DNA from: a virus
Virus record (IMG/VR): IMGVR_UViG_3300044822_000103
Location: 1 to 44,335 of that record
DNA: 44,335 nt
Reading direction: 5' to 3' (one strand)
Both the position numbers and the translations under genes were made by a program. Under the pieces are notes generated by a model. The model made no database searches. It was not told the DNA's origin and was given only the letters and a program-made list of their open reading frames with translations. Of this stretch, positions 15,300 through 24,249 are shown in pieces. Position 1 is the stretch's first letter, and the number at the start of each line of letters is the position of its first letter.

Positions 15300-16064
15300 T
15301 CAATCGTCGCCTGAGATGTCGCTCAGTACGGGTAATACATCGCACCGGCAATTCGGGTGCGCCGGCGGATCGCCGACATCGGGAAAATCATCATCCAAGT
15401 CGACTTCCATCCCATTGAGCGCCTCGCACTCATCGCAACATCCTTCACCGGTGATCCAACGCTTGGAAGCCACCTGGCCTGACACACGGTAGGCTTCAAG
15501 GTTGCCGCCAATATCGGCTTTAGCGGTTTCGGTTCGGGCGATCGTTTCTGCTCGAGCATCCGAGAACGCGTACATCTCGGAGAGGTTGTCGGCGAGCTCG
15601 TCATTGCTCATGCCGGTCTCGATCGCATCGGCAATATCGTCTTTCACCATGTCGCGCGTGGTATCACTGATGACCCACTCGGCGTTCGGATTCGGCACCC
15701 TCTCGCCGTCTTTCATCTTCATGCCGATCATTTCGGCGGCCCGGTCGTTCGCGTAATCGAGTGCGTACTGATTCAGCTGGTCGGTGATCGACTCATCGGC
15801 CACGAAGCCGATCTGAGCGAGAGCTTTTGCAGCGCCCTCGTTCGTGATGCGCTCGAGCAGCGCGCTCGACTCATCGGCCAGGAGCCCCAACTTGCCTTGA
15901 GCGATCTCGCCCAGGACCTCATCAATGATCGCCTGATCGTCCTTGCGCAGCGTCTTCAGGCGCTTGCCGATGGCGGTCTGCCAGCTCGAGAACTGCTTTT
16001 TCAGTAGCGATGCAAACTGGTCTCGGCTCTTGTCCGTGTAGCTGCGATCAAGGGCGCGGATCTG
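15300..16064 (-). CDS. MuF-like minor head protein, probably made as portal fusion
   Basis: The frame encodes about 254 aa from the slippery run at 16064-16072 to TGA at 15300. The C-terminal part has the MuF signature: ARTETAKADIGGNLEAYR, GEGCCDECEALNG, PPAHPNCRCDVLPV. The homologous-looking N-terminal part (RALDRSYTDKSRDQFASLL) has no ATG/GTG/TTG; the first candidate is a TTG at 15890 without a ribosome-binding site. The frame is -1 relative to the portal and joins it at AAAAAAAAC. MuF proteins sit inside the capsid near the portal, so a portal fusion would be structurally sensible. Confidence 0.85.
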   Translation of the reverse strand, partial: QIRALDRSYTDKSRDQFASLLKKQFSSWQTAIGKRLKTLRKDDQAIIDEVLGEIAQGKLGLLADESSALLERITNEGAAKALAQIGFVADESITDQLNQYALDYANDRAAEMIGMKMKDGERVPNPNAEWVISDTTRDMVKDDIADAIETGMSNDELADNLSEMYAFSDARAETIARTETAKADIGGNLEAYRVSGQVASKRWITGEGCCDECEALNGMEVDLDDDFPDVGDPPAHPNCRCDVLPVLSDISGDD

Positions 16065-17488
16065 TTTTTTTTAGTGACGGCGTTGCGCCCGCCGATGGGT
16101 GCCTTGCCGCTGCCCGCTTTTCCGGGCGGCGCATTGCCACTCGGCGCACCCTTCGGCGGCGGATTGCCCTGTGCATCCAACATCGGCGGCGGCGGCGGAT
16201 TCAGCAATTCTTGCTGTTCCGGCGTTAACGGTTCTCGACCCATGTCTTGCCGAACTTCATCCGGCGTCAACACTTTGCCGGCGAGATAGATTTGGGCCAC
16301 CTGGGCGGCAATGAGGGGATCGTTGTCCGCCTCTTTGACCCAGTCGAAACACAAATCGGGGGCTTGGAAATACCGCTGGATGACATCGGTCATCGTGTCC
16401 TTGACCCAAGCCATCAAGGGAACCAAGCCTTCGTCCTTCGCCGCATCGGCTGACGTATCAGAGGTCGCGCGATTCTGGGTCTTGATGAACGGGGTCGGGG
16501 CGATCGAGAAGGCGAAGCACACGATGCGCGCGAGCCATTCGTCGTACTCGTCCTTCAACTGCCCCGCTTTGGTCTCCAGGATCTTGCCGCCGCCGGGGAT
16601 GAACTTGGCTTTGCGTCTCTGCGCGGTGTTGCCCTCGAGCATCGCGTCGAACCAGTTCTGGATCTGCTTGATCTGATCGGGCTGCCAGGTTTCAGGCACC
16701 TGAATCAGCATGTCGGGGACGTTGCCTTCGGTGTACGCCTGCAGCTGAAAGGTCTGGCGTCTCAGAGCAATGTTCACCGTCATGATGATCTGCTCGACGG
16801 GTGAGTAGCCGAAGATCTTGTGCGTGCGCGGATTCTGCGGCGCGTAGATCAGCTCGTCCCTCGAATAATCGACCGCCGGCATACCCTTGATGATCTGCTG
16901 GTAAGCAGGATCCGGCGGGAGTGGCGTCCGTCCGCTCGAATCAATAACCCGCTTGATGGTGGATCCGTCGACCAGCTCCAAGCCATACAATCCCCCGCCG
17001 CGGTTCATGCGCGGGTACATGGTCGGGGCATCGATGACGAGTAAGTCCTCGAGCAGCATCCGGAGCCAGATGTTCCAGTTGTGTTCCTGGTCGGGCTTTT
17101 TCAAAAACTGTTGGATCGCGAGACAGCGCGCATCCGAGGTGCCCTTCGGGTCCACCGGCGTCACGGTCCAATCTTGGGCGCAGATCTGATCCTTGCGCGT
17201 CTGGATCACGAGTCTGAGGACGTCATACCCATCGGCCAACGCCCGCATCTGCGCAAAGCTCACCGCCTCCGTTGCACGGGGCGTGTACTGGATGTTGGTG
17301 TTGACGTCGAAATCAAATGCCCGACCGACCGCTTGGGTCTGCGCTTGCGGGGCCAATGGTTGACCTGGCCCGAACCAGTCGGAGGGCTGGACACCGGACA
17401 GCGTATAGCGCACGCCCTGCACCAGTCGGGCAATGACGCCCGGCTTGATCGCGGTTTGGGTCGCGTCGGATTTTAAGTTGCCGGCCAT
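16001..17488 (-). CDS. Portal protein
   Basis: 495 aa in the zero frame. Portal features: FAQMRALADGYDVLRLVIQT, then YGLELVDGSTIKRVID, DELIYAPQNPRTHKIFGYSP, and a C-terminal region with a proline-rich stretch (NPPPPPMLDAQGNPPP). It forms the dodecameric DNA gate that TerL docks on. The last 21 residues (from NRSAPLIAATRT) look out of character and lie beyond an A8 C run. At that run a -1 shift would continue into the MuF-like frame. ATG at 17488 overlaps the previous gene. Confidence 0.93.
   Translation of the reverse strand: MAGNLKSDATQTAIKPGVIARLVQGVRYTLSGVQPSDWFGPGQPLAPQAQTQAVGRAFDFDVNTNIQYTPRATEAVSFAQMRALADGYDVLRLVIQTRKDQICAQDWTVTPVDPKGTSDARCLAIQQFLKKPDQEHNWNIWLRMLLEDLLVIDAPTMYPRMNRGGGLYGLELVDGSTIKRVIDSSGRTPLPPDPAYQQIIKGMPAVDYSRDELIYAPQNPRTHKIFGYSPVEQIIMTVNIALRRQTFQLQAYTEGNVPDMLIQVPETWQPDQIKQIQNWFDAMLEGNTAQRRKAKFIPGGGKILETKAGQLKDEYDEWLARIVCFAFSIAPTPFIKTQNRATSDTSADAAKDEGLVPLMAWVKDTMTDVIQRYFQAPDLCFDWVKEADNDPLIAAQVAQIYLAGKVLTPDEVRQDMGREPLTPEQQELLNPPPPPMLDAQGNPPPKGAPSGNAPPGKAGSGKAPIGGRNAVTKKNRSAPLIAATRTRAETSLHRY
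16064..16072 (-). other. Slippery run A8C at portal/MuF junction
   Basis: The coding strand reads ACT AAA AAA AAC AGA in the portal frame. It contains the classic heptamer A-AAA-AAC. Slipping back one base gives AAA AAA CAG and enters the MuF frame, which is closed by TAA just upstream. A homopolymer sequencing error fusing two frames would look the same. Confidence 0.7.
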
Positions 17489-17685
17489 AGTCTCTCATCG
17501 ATGTAGGAATCGCCGATCCCGGCAAAGTCGGTCTGCACGAGGCGGAAGGTGTCGCGGTTCAAGTCGCTCTGACCGTCCCACTCGCACACCCCGATGACGC
17601 GGCCCTTCCGATCAACCATGGCGTAGCGTTCGGTGGAAGGTGAGCATGTGCTCACCTGTGGGTCCGAAAGCTGAGCCTGGTTCAT
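17473..17685 (-). CDS. Small hypothetical protein, paralogue of next upstream gene
   Basis: 70 aa. The core YAMVDRKGRVIGVCEWDGQS...RLVQTDFAGIGDSYID parallels YALIDSTGTVVNLPLWDGVT...VLVQSDTAQIGDVYD in 17682-17867, so the two are tandem paralogues. This small beta-rich module is often found at the end of phage fiber or accessory proteins. It overlaps the portal by 16 bp and its paralogue by ATGA. An 18-bp palindrome (GGTGAGCATGTGCTCACC, 17638-17655) lies inside it. Confidence 0.75.
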   Translation of the reverse strand: MNQAQLSDPQVSTCSPSTERYAMVDRKGRVIGVCEWDGQSDLNRDTFRLVQTDFAGIGDSYIDERLWPAT

Positions 17686-17867
17686 GGGTTTGGGCTGGTG
17701 AAATTCGTGCCGTCGTACACATCGCCGATCTGCGCGGTGTCGGATTGCACCAGGACGTAGGGCACCCCCGATTCATCGGTCGGTTGGTACTCGGTGACGC
17801 CATCCCAGAGCGGCAAGTTCACAACCGTTCCCGTCGAGTCGATCAGTGCGTAGGTTTTGATGGTCAT
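17682..17867 (-). CDS. Small hypothetical protein (WDG module)
   Basis: 61 aa, ATG at 17867 with GAGGAAA upstream. Pattern YALIDSTGTVVN, LPLWDGVTEY, QIGDVYDGTNF. A single short beta-rich module also seen fused to phage fiber proteins. It lies between the glycine-rich protein and its shorter paralogue. Function unknown; a fiber- or head-associated role is inferred from neighbours. Confidence 0.75.
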   Translation of the reverse strand: MTIKTYALIDSTGTVVNLPLWDGVTEYQPTDESGVPYVLVQSDTAQIGDVYDGTNFTSPNP

Positions 17868-17875
17868 GGGTTTCC

Positions 17876-18853
17876 TCAGAAGGTCGTGGTGACGATCATG
17901 TAAGCCGCACCGCCCCCACCGCCGATACCCGCCGCGCCCGTCGAGAGCGCGGAACCACCGCCGCCGCCACCACTGCCGCGTGCGCCCGCGCCGCCCGCGC
18001 CGCCCGTGAACGTCGAGATAGCCGAGCCACCGCCCGCGCCGCCGTAGGCAAAGCCGATGGCTGAGAGCGCGGCAGCACTTGCGCCCGCGCCACCATTGCC
18101 GCCAGATCCAGCAGCGCCGGCGGCGACTGCGGTAGCCACGGCGACATAGGACGCGCTACCGCCGCCCGCTGTCGTACTGGGCGTCGCCGTGACTCCACCG
18201 CCGCTCGCGCCGCCTTGCGGACCCGCACTGAGAATGCCCGCACCACCGCCAGCCCCGGCACCTCCGTTCACGCCGCCGCCTGACCCCGGCCCGATCAGGG
18301 CTAAGGACACGTTCACGCCCGATGCCCCTGATGCGCCCGTTGCCCCGAATGCGCTCCCGCCCGCGCCTCCCGCAGTCCCCGTCGCTTGACTGCCTGCGCT
18401 CCGGGTGCTCGCACCACCACCACCGCCCGACGCCGCATTGGACACACCCGGCGCTCCACCGCCGCCGCCATAGGCGGTCAGGAGACTGCCGAACGTCGCA
18501 CTGCCGCCATTGCTGCCCGCCGCGCCCGCAGCGCCACCCGCGCCCCCGCCTGGGATTGTCACTGTGACGGAAGACGGGACGTTGGCTGCGACAAAGGTTT
18601 GATCGACCAGGACCGCAGGACCGCCACCGCCACCGCCCGAACTCGACGTACCGGATGCAGTTGTGATGCCACCACCGCCACCGCCGCCCGAGCCGTTGCC
18701 CTGCACGCGGATCAACTGCGCGCCGGTCGGTTGCGTATAGGTTCCCGACGATGGGAACGCCTGGATGTTGACCTTGAGGCCATACACGCCCAAGTCCGTG
18801 AGGCGCACCGCGTCGTTCGGATTGACAGGGGTTACACCCGCTTGCTGTCTCAT
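17876..18853 (-). CDS. Glycine-rich fiber/adhesin-like protein
   Basis: 325 aa. A ~50-residue N-terminal domain (VNPNDAVRLTDLGVYGLKVN) is followed by long glycine tracts broken by short hydrophobic strands (AVLVDQTFVAANVPSSVTVT). The motif QLIRVQGNGSGGGGGGG resembles the start of polyglycine-rich domains in phage adhesins, which pack as polyglycine-II sandwiches. It likely forms or tips a fiber. It follows the collagen-like gene in the same transcript. AAGGTGAG precedes the ATG. Confidence 0.8.
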   Translation of the reverse strand: MRQQAGVTPVNPNDAVRLTDLGVYGLKVNIQAFPSSGTYTQPTGAQLIRVQGNGSGGGGGGGITTASGTSSSGGGGGGPAVLVDQTFVAANVPSSVTVTIPGGGAGGAAGAAGSNGGSATFGSLLTAYGGGGGAPGVSNAASGGGGGASTRSAGSQATGTAGGAGGSAFGATGASGASGVNVSLALIGPGSGGGVNGGAGAGGGAGILSAGPQGGASGGGVTATPSTTAGGGSASYVAVATAVAAGAAGSGGNGGAGASAAALSAIGFAYGGAGGGSAISTFTGGAGGAGARGSGGGGGGSALSTGAAGIGGGGGAAYMIVTTTF

Positions 18854-18884
18854 CGGATGCTCACCTTCATATCCCTGTGCTGTG

Positions 18885-20738
18885 TCATCCGATCACCACG
18901 CCGTTCATCTGATTCAAGGTGGGCGCCGTCTGAAAAATGACCGTCACCGCGTTCAACCCGTGGGTCACATCGCAATCGGGTTCGACTCCGGTTGCGGCGT
19001 ACCAAGCATCGAACGAGTAAAAGAGTGAATTGATGTTGTGGGTCAGCGTGAACGTCGTCGTCACCCCGTCCCCGAAGATGAAGGGATACTTCGCCGTGAG
19101 CGCCACGCCGTTCGCGTAGACCGCACCCGCGACGTTGACCGTGCCCGCGCCTTTATCCCCGCCCGTGGGCGAACCGACTTGCACGCCGGTGCCCGAGAAC
19201 TGCGCGCCACCCGCGCTGACCAGGAGCGCCATGCTGCCTGCGCCCGCGCTGTTGGCTGCCACGATGGCGGCATAGAGCGGGTTGGAACTGGTGTTGCTCG
19301 CTTTGAGCGCAATCCCGTTCGAGGTCGCGTCGATCGCGTCCCCGGCTGAATTGATCATGGAGAGCGACGTGCCGTTTATGACGGCGGGCAAATCCGCCGT
19401 GACCAGGGCGCGAAGGGCTGAGACGGCCGTACCGCCGCTGACGGCCGTCGCCAAAACTTGATTCGCGGCGCCTGAAGGTGCTGGACCGGCAGGGCCAGTG
19501 GCGCCTGTCGCACCCGCTGCACCGTTTGTCCCGGCTGCACCTGTGGCACCGGCCGCTCCCGTGGCGCCTGTTGCGCCCGTAGCGCCAGTCGGTATCCCAA
19601 AATTGAATGTCGCCGCCGAGCTGGTGCCTGAGTTGCCTACCGTGGGTGACGCCCCGGCGGCGAGAGGGGTTGCCGTGCCGGCGGCGATGGTGGCCGCGGC
19701 GCCCGCAGGCCCCGTTGCGCCTGTAGAGCCGGTGGCTCCCGCCGCACCATTTGTGCCGTTCGTGCCGGCCGCTCCCGTGGCGCCTGTTGCGCCCGTAGCG
19801 CCAGTCGGTATACCGAAATTGAAGACGGCCGCCGCGGACGTGCCCGAGTTGCCGACGGTCGGCGTGGATCCTGTCGGAAGTGCGCTGGCGGTACCGGCGG
19901 CGATGGTCGCTGCCGCTCCAGCTGCGCCCGTGGCTCCAGCCGCACCCGCGGTCCCGGTTGTCCCGGTCGGTCCTTGCGGACCTGTGGGACCGGTGAGGCC
20001 AATGGGTCCTTGAGGCCCTGTGGCGCCCGCAGCGCCGTTCGTACCCGCGGCGCCGGTGAGGCCGGTAGGTCCTGTCGGACCTGTCGCGCCTGTAGCACCT
20101 GTCGGACCTGCTGGCCCCGTCAATCCGATCGGGCCCTGAGGTCCTGTGGCTCCAGTAGCGCCCGTGGCGCCAGTCAAACCGATGGGCCCGGTGGCTCCAG
20201 CGGGTCCGGTTGCGCCGGTCAGGCCCGTTGGCCCTTGGGGTCCCGCAGCGCCCGTGAGTCCAATAGCACCTTGCGGGCCCGTCGCCCCGGTCAAGCCCGT
20301 GGGTCCCGTCGGTCCCGCCGAACCGGTGAGCCCCGTCGCACCGATCGGCCCCGCAGGTCCTATCGAGCCGGTGAGCCCCGTGGGTCCGGTAGGCCCTTGC
20401 GCGCCGGTCAATCCAATAGCGCCAGAAGTTCCCGTCGGACCGGTCGCACCCGTAGGACCTATCGGTCCCTGCGCCCCTTGCGCTCCGGTGTTGCCCGACA
20501 ATCCCGTGGGACCGATGGGCCCTTGAGGTCCGGTCGCACCCGTGGCACCTTGAGCGCCTGAAGGCCCTTGAGGACCGATCGCGCCCACCCCTGCCGGCCC
20601 TTGAAGTCCGGTCGGGCCTTCAGGACCTTGCGGCCCCTCGAGCCCCGATTGCACGGTGATGGCCACCGCGGGCGGTTGGGTCACAATGACGTTCACCGGC
20701 GGCGGTAGCGCCACCGTGACCGTCACCTCATCGATCAC
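18885..20738 (-). CDS. Collagen-like fiber protein
   Basis: 617 aa. The N-terminus ([19 protein letters not shown]) leads into well over one hundred Gly-X-Y triplets ([13 protein letters not shown] type), which form a collagen triple helix. The triplets are interrupted by repeated ~45-residue modules with TVGNSGTS(A/S)[10 protein letters not shown]. The C-terminal ~150 residues are non-collagenous ([20 protein letters not shown]) and probably the trimeric head. The protein is a virion fiber; whether on head or tail is open because it lies between TerL and portal. Confidence 0.9.
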   Translation of the reverse strand: MIDEVTVTVALPPPVNVIVTQPPAVAITVQSGLEGPQGPEGPTGLQGPAGVGAIGPQGPSGAQGATGATGPQGPIGPTGLSGNTGAQGAQGPIGPTGATGPTGTSGAIGLTGAQGPTGPTGLTGSIGPAGPIGATGLTGSAGPTGPTGLTGATGPQGAIGLTGAAGPQGPTGLTGATGPAGATGPIGLTGATGATGATGPQGPIGLTGPAGPTGATGATGPTGPTGLTGAAGTNGAAGATGPQGPIGLTGPTGPQGPTGTTGTAGAAGATGAAGAAATIAAGTASALPTGSTPTVGNSGTSAAAVFNFGIPTGATGATGATGAAGTNGTNGAAGATGSTGATGPAGAAATIAAGTATPLAAGASPTVGNSGTSSAATFNFGIPTGATGATGATGAAGATGAAGTNGAAGATGATGPAGPAPSGAANQVLATAVSGGTAVSALRALVTADLPAVINGTSLSMINSAGDAIDATSNGIALKASNTSSNPLYAAIVAANSAGAGSMALLVSAGGAQFSGTGVQVGSPTGGDKGAGTVNVAGAVYANGVALTAKYPFIFGDGVTTTFTLTHNINSLFYSFDAWYAATGVEPDCDVTHGLNAVTVIFQTAPTLNQMNGVVIG

Positions 20739-21118
20739 GGCTTGGTGACTTCGCGAAACACCGAAATGACACCCTGGAGCGGGCTCCAGATGATGCCGGT
20801 CTGCGTGTTCTTGTCCTCCATATCCCAGATGTACTGGGAGAGCGGATCCAAGAGCGTGGGTCCGCAGGTCACCAGCGCGGTCAAACTCGCCGCCATGCTC
20901 ATCGCGGTGACACCGCTCGTGGGTACGCTCGAGGCAAAGCTGAAAACGCCCGCCGGCGAGATATCGCCGGGGAGCTTTCGCATCTGTGCCGAGAGCGCAC
21001 TGTATGTCAGGTCGTAGGGTGAGCCATCGGCATTCGTGAACGTCAACGACAAGAGCAGGTCCGCGCCCTGGCGCATGGCGAAGTCGAACTTCGCCCCGAC
21101 ATTCGAAATGCGCGTCAT
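20735..21118 (-). CDS. Hypothetical protein preceding collagen-like fiber
   Basis: 127 aa. Beta-rich, with [20 protein letters not shown] followed by [14 protein letters not shown], a layout seen in small phage proteins next to receptor-binding or head-fiber genes (reminiscent of BppU-type N-terminal domains). It overlaps the collagen-like gene by ATGA and TerL by ATGG-type coupling, so it is probably the fiber's attachment partner. Assignment by context only. Confidence 0.7.
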   Translation of the reverse strand: MTRISNVGAKFDFAMRQGADLLLSLTFTNADGSPYDLTYSALSAQMRKLPGDISPAGVFSFASSVPTSGVTAMSMAASLTALVTCGPTLLDPLSQYIWDMEDKNTQTGIIWSPLQGVISVFREVTKP

Positions 21119-22383
21119 GGTGTCTCTTTGGCTTTCAACGCCGCAAGTTCATCCGTGGCGAAATCCACGAACCCGAAGCCTGAACGGCGAATCAGGGGCG
21201 CGAGTGCATAGCGCACCGCGTCCCAGATGTGATTGTGTTTATCGACGATGTCGGTCAGGACATCTCCGGTCAGCCGATCGGTTTTGAAGCTGTAGAGCTT
21301 CGCTTCCTCGATCGCATGGGCGCAGCGCGTGTGGATGACCACGCACTCAAACTGGCGGATGAACGCGATGCCATCCTCCACACTGCCCGGCCACTTCTCG
21401 GCTGCCGTTATGCGGGGATAGCCGTGGCGCTGCAGATAGCTGATCGTCTCCGGGCGGGAGTTGTCCCCACGGATCACATGGAGCTTTGCCCCGGCGATCT
21501 GGTCAAAGAGCTGCGGCACCGTATCGGTATCGCGGCCGATCGCCCACGCTTCCTGCTCAATGTATAGACAACGTCCATACACCCAGCACTTCACAAGCGT
21601 CGTGGGGTCCTGGCTGAAGCCCCAGTCCGCTCCAAAATAAGGTCCGTCCCAGTTACCCGGTACGAAATCCTCGATCCGGTACTTGCCCTTGAAGATCTGC
21701 GCCGCTGAGTTCGTGCGGAACTTGCCCTCCCAGACGTGCTGGTAGGCTTCCGGATCCACCCGGGCGAGATAGTCTTTCAGCCGGATCAATCGGTCCGAGA
21801 GCCACGGGTTATCGCGCCAGTTGGTCTCGATGATCCGGCTGTTCGGTACCGGATCGATCAGAAAGCGTTTTGACGTCGGGTCCGTGGCCAAGTCCGGGTT
21901 GAACCCGCACCAGATCTCCGACCCCGCCTTTCGAATCGTCGGTTCGACGATTTGCCAGCTGTTCTCGGTAACAGACTCGCCCTCCTCGATCCAGAGGATG
22001 TCGATGCCTTCGGTCGATTTGAACTTCCGCGGCTCGGTTTTGATGCCGGCGAAGAAGAATTCACTGCCGTTACTGGCAGTAATCGAGCGCTTGCCGATGT
22101 GAAAGTACGCATCGAGCCCCAGGCCCTCGATCTGGGCGCGCAAGGTCTGATGCACTGACTCATCGATTGAGGTCTGATACTCACGGGCACAGGCAATGCG
22201 CAGCTTTCGCTTGGCGGCCAGGAGTACTGCTGTTCGGGCAAAGCCCCAGGACTTCAGTCCGCCGCGGCCCCCGTGCATGACTTTGTAGTCAGACGGGATG
22301 TACTGACCTTGGGAATCAAAGAATAGATCACGAACCTTTGCTGCCAGAACTGGGGGTGCCAGAACCGGGTCCGCCATTGCCAA
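21115..22383 (-). CDS. terL: Terminase large subunit
   Basis: 422 aa. N-terminal ATPase: Walker A-like [10 protein letters not shown] (37-46), Walker [11 protein letters not shown] (127-136). C-terminal RNase H-like nuclease: [11 protein letters not shown] with its Asp, [10 protein letters not shown], and [13 protein letters not shown] carrying the last acidic residue. Matches the PBSX/XtmB-type large terminases. It packages DNA through the portal. It overlaps the TerS gene by 56 bp. Confidence 0.95.
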   Translation of the reverse strand: MAMADPVLAPPVLAAKVRDLFFDSQGQYIPSDYKVMHGGRGGLKSWGFARTAVLLAAKRKLRIACAREYQTSIDESVHQTLRAQIEGLGLDAYFHIGKRSITASNGSEFFFAGIKTEPRKFKSTEGIDILWIEEGESVTENSWQIVEPTIRKAGSEIWCGFNPDLATDPTSKRFLIDPVPNSRIIETNWRDNPWLSDRLIRLKDYLARVDPEAYQHVWEGKFRTNSAAQIFKGKYRIEDFVPGNWDGPYFGADWGFSQDPTTLVKCWVYGRCLYIEQEAWAIGRDTDTVPQLFDQIAGAKLHVIRGDNSRPETISYLQRHGYPRITAAEKWPGSVEDGIAFIRQFECVVIHTRCAHAIEEAKLYSFKTDRLTGDVLTDIVDKHNHIWDAVRYALAPLIRRSGFGFVDFATDELAALKAKETP

Positions 22384-22615
22384 ATCCTATGTTGATATGG
22401 ACGGGCAATAGAGGCGCGCCGTCAGCCCCGGTCAGCTCTGTGACTTGCGGGGCGTTACCGATTGATTTATCTAACAGAATGCGAGCTGACTGTACCTGGG
22501 CCGATGAGAGCTCGACCTTGCCCTCGACATGGGCCGTCAGGCGGTTGATCAGGTACGACGTTCTGATCTTCTCGCGCACCAATTCCGTGTGGCGAGGATT
22601 CAGACGTTTGGCCAT
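22328..22615 (-). CDS. terS: Terminase small subunit
   Basis: 95 aa. Helical DNA-recognition part (LVREKIRTSYLINRLTAHVE, then GKVELSSAQVQSARILLDKS), followed by a Gly/Ser-rich tail. This pattern is typical of small terminases that pair with PBSX-type large subunits. The 3' end overlaps TerL in another frame. It is the first late gene after the 22636-22661 terminator. Confidence 0.88.
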   Translation of the reverse strand: MAKRLNPRHTELVREKIRTSYLINRLTAHVEGKVELSSAQVQSARILLDKSIGNAPQVTELTGADGAPLLPVHINIGFGNGGPGSGTPSSGSKGS

Positions 22616-22635
22616 AAAACTGCGGGGTCAGAAAC

Positions 22636-22661
22636 GCAAAAACCCGCTGTAAAAGCGGGTT
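22636..22661 (-). terminator. Intrinsic terminator between Q-like gene and terS
   Basis: Minus-strand stem AACCCGCT/AGCGGGTT with a 5-base loop, followed by a T-rich tract. It would stop early minus-strand transcripts before the late genes, which fits control by an antiterminator encoded just upstream. Confidence 0.8.
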
Positions 22662-22694
22662 CAGATTCGGGATGCTCCGTCGAGCGTACTTGGT

Positions 22695-23096
22695 TTATGC
22701 ACATCTTTGGCGCCAGCTGTCAATTCGGGGCCTCAAAAGTGTGTACAGCGTCCACAACGCCGACAGCTTCTCCTGCCGATAGCCGATACGTGTAAGCCCC
22801 AAACGCCGGCAGTTCCGATCGTCACTCCCATAGCTCTTGCAGTACTCGATTTGCACGATCGCGTAGAGCGGTGAGCCTTTGAGGATCGAGACCGATTGGT
22901 CGACCAGGGCGAACTCGTCATCGCTCAACGTCAAGATGTCCTCGAGCTCGTGTGGGGTGGTGATGCGCCAAAGATCCCCCGCGCAAGTGGGCTTGAGATT
23001 GATGGTCTGGCTGCGCGTCCAACGGCTCCAACCCACCAGCACGCGATCCATGAAATCGGTTTCGGTGAGATGGCTCTCGACGGTGGCTGACAGCAT
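22695..23096 (-). CDS. Putative late antiterminator (Q-like)
   Basis: 133 aa. It contains DRVLVGWSRWTRS near the N-terminus, SDDEFALVDQSVSILKGSPL, then a helical YCKSYGSDDRNCRRLGLTRI with a C-terminal KLSALWTLYTLL. The layout (W..W-type start, variable middle, HTH-like end) resembles phage antitermination Q proteins. Position directly before a terminator and terS supports this. Family assignment is tentative. Confidence 0.55.
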   Translation of the reverse strand: MLSATVESHLTETDFMDRVLVGWSRWTRSQTINLKPTCAGDLWRITTPHELEDILTLSDDEFALVDQSVSILKGSPLYAIVQIEYCKSYGSDDRNCRRLGLTRIGYRQEKLSALWTLYTLLRPRIDSWRQRCA

Positions 23097-23159
23097 CGAG
23101 GCCCAATCGGTGGCGGACGGGCTTGAGACGCTGCACTATCCGGATGAGTATTGCTGGTC

Positions 23160-23402
23160 CTACGTCAAGCTTTTCTGATTCTGCTTCTCAAATAGCTTGA
23201 AGCGCACGTACGTCATCGGGAAATCGTCGTGGTGGGCGACGCTCAAGATGGATACCTTCTGCAGAGCCACGCGGTTATTGTCGACGGCATCGGCGAGCTT
23301 GCGAAGCTCGGCGGCAAACTGAGCGGGGCCCACGCCAAAAGGATACTCACCAGCGTCCTCTTGAACGGTGCGCGGTTTCGCGACGTCGTAGGCGGTAAAC
23401 AT
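23160..23402 (-). CDS. Hypothetical early protein
   Basis: 80 aa from ATG 23402. It begins MFTAYDVAKPRTVQEDAGEY, contains GPAQFAAELRKLADAVDNNR (helical) and ends with VRFKLFEKQNQKSLT. No known domain. It lies between the Q-like gene and 23405-23608, on the same strand. A TTG six bases upstream is a weaker start choice. Confidence 0.7.
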   Translation of the reverse strand: MFTAYDVAKPRTVQEDAGEYPFGVGPAQFAAELRKLADAVDNNRVALQKVSILSVAHHDDFPMTYVRFKLFEKQNQKSLT

Positions 23403-23404
23403 CG

Positions 23405-23608
23405 TCAAACCTGACGCTCATTCCATGGGTTGACGCCGGGATTGGTGACGAGGCCGTTGTTGAAGATCTCCGCGTACGACCAGGGCTCGGCGCCCTTGAC
23501 CTTGAGCACGAAGTTGATTTCTCCGGCGGGCAGTTCGGGATGGAAGGTGCCGCGCAGTATTGCTTGAACGGCGCTGGCGATCTCGCGTTTTTGTTTGACG
23601 GAGAACAT
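23405..23608 (-). CDS. Hypothetical early protein
   Basis: 67 aa, MFSVKQKREIASAVQAILRG then PAGEINFVLKVKGAEPWSYA. Looks like a conserved small phage protein of unknown function. The start is directly downstream of three 10-bp repeats at 23609-23637. Confidence 0.7.
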   Translation of the reverse strand: MFSVKQKREIASAVQAILRGTFHPELPAGEINFVLKVKGAEPWSYAEIFNNGLVTNPGVNPWNERQV

Positions 23609-23637
23609 AGTCTTTCTCAGTCTTTATCAGTCTTTCG
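23609..23637 (-). repeat. Three 10-bp direct repeats before 23608 gene
   Basis: Coding-strand units AAAGACTGAT, AAAGACTGAG, AAAGACTATG occur back to back. The last contains the start codon of the downstream gene. They could be an operator or translational leader; chance slippage is possible. Confidence 0.5.
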
Positions 23638-23699
23638 CTGGAGCGGTTTCATGAAAGCTTCCGGCGGACCATCACCGCCGCCGGTCGGTCTCAATTGCT

Positions 23700-24197
23700 T
23701 TACGCCGCGGCGGTTTGGGTGTCGCCGTTCGCTTTGCGGGCGCGGGTCATCGGAGTTTTGCGCCGGGTGTAGGTGCGCTTTTGCATGGCGCTCGCTCGCA
23801 ACTCCCCGTTCGCCGGTTTCGCGAAGTCGAGCCACGGTGAATTGCCCTCGATCTCGCACGGCACGCCTAGCGTGAACAACGCGGCAATCTTCGGATCCTT
23901 GATCACCGCCGTCCCGGCGACCTTGCCGTCCTCACGAGCTCGGAGTTCGACGTCCTCGAGCTCGCTCTTCGCGGTGATCTTCCGGCCGTTCGCGAACTGT
24001 CGAAGTTGTGCGTTCGACAACTCCCCATCCAGATGCAGCGCCCCATTGGTCGAACGTGGGGTTCCGTTCGGGTGAAAGAGCATGTCGTACGCTCCTTTTG
24101 CAAAGCTCGACAAGTCCTCCTTGCTCGCGATGAATCGCGTGATGATCTCCCCGTCCCGGTAGCCGGGAGTCAGCGTGGCCTGAGTCAAATTGAACAT
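23700..24197 (-). CDS. Hypothetical early protein (possible ssDNA-related)
   Basis: 165 aa from ATG 24197, preceded by GAGGAGAC at good spacing. It starts MFNLTQATLTPGYRDGEIIT, has a beta-rich central part (GTAVIKDPKIAALFTLGVPC) and a basic C-terminus (RTYTRRKTPMTRARKANGD). A basic tail suggests nucleic-acid contact. I do not recognise the family. It sits between the VRR-NUC nuclease and small early genes. Confidence 0.72.
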   Translation of the reverse strand: MFNLTQATLTPGYRDGEIITRFIASKEDLSSFAKGAYDMLFHPNGTPRSTNGALHLDGELSNAQLRQFANGRKITAKSELEDVELRAREDGKVAGTAVIKDPKIAALFTLGVPCEIEGNSPWLDFAKPANGELRASAMQKRTYTRRKTPMTRARKANGDTQTAAA

Positions 24198-24249
24198 CGG
24201 TCGTCTCCTCAATTGGGTTAGTCCGGCGCGAAGTATGCTGCGGAATTCC

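Noticed and set aside
19498-20561. Long plus-strand frames rich in Pro/Ala/Val or Arg/Gly opposite the collagen-like gene
   Set aside because: They mirror the Gly-X-Y codon repeats; no ribosome-binding site or homology; the minus-strand collagen reading is much stronger.
18885-20738. Regular short repeats resembling a CRISPR array
   Set aside because: Repeats are coding Gly-X-Y triplets without uniform repeat/spacer lengths.
23617-23859. 80-codon minus frame beginning MRDRGQFTV
   Set aside because: It overlaps the better-supported 23700-24197 gene in another frame and has no convincing start.
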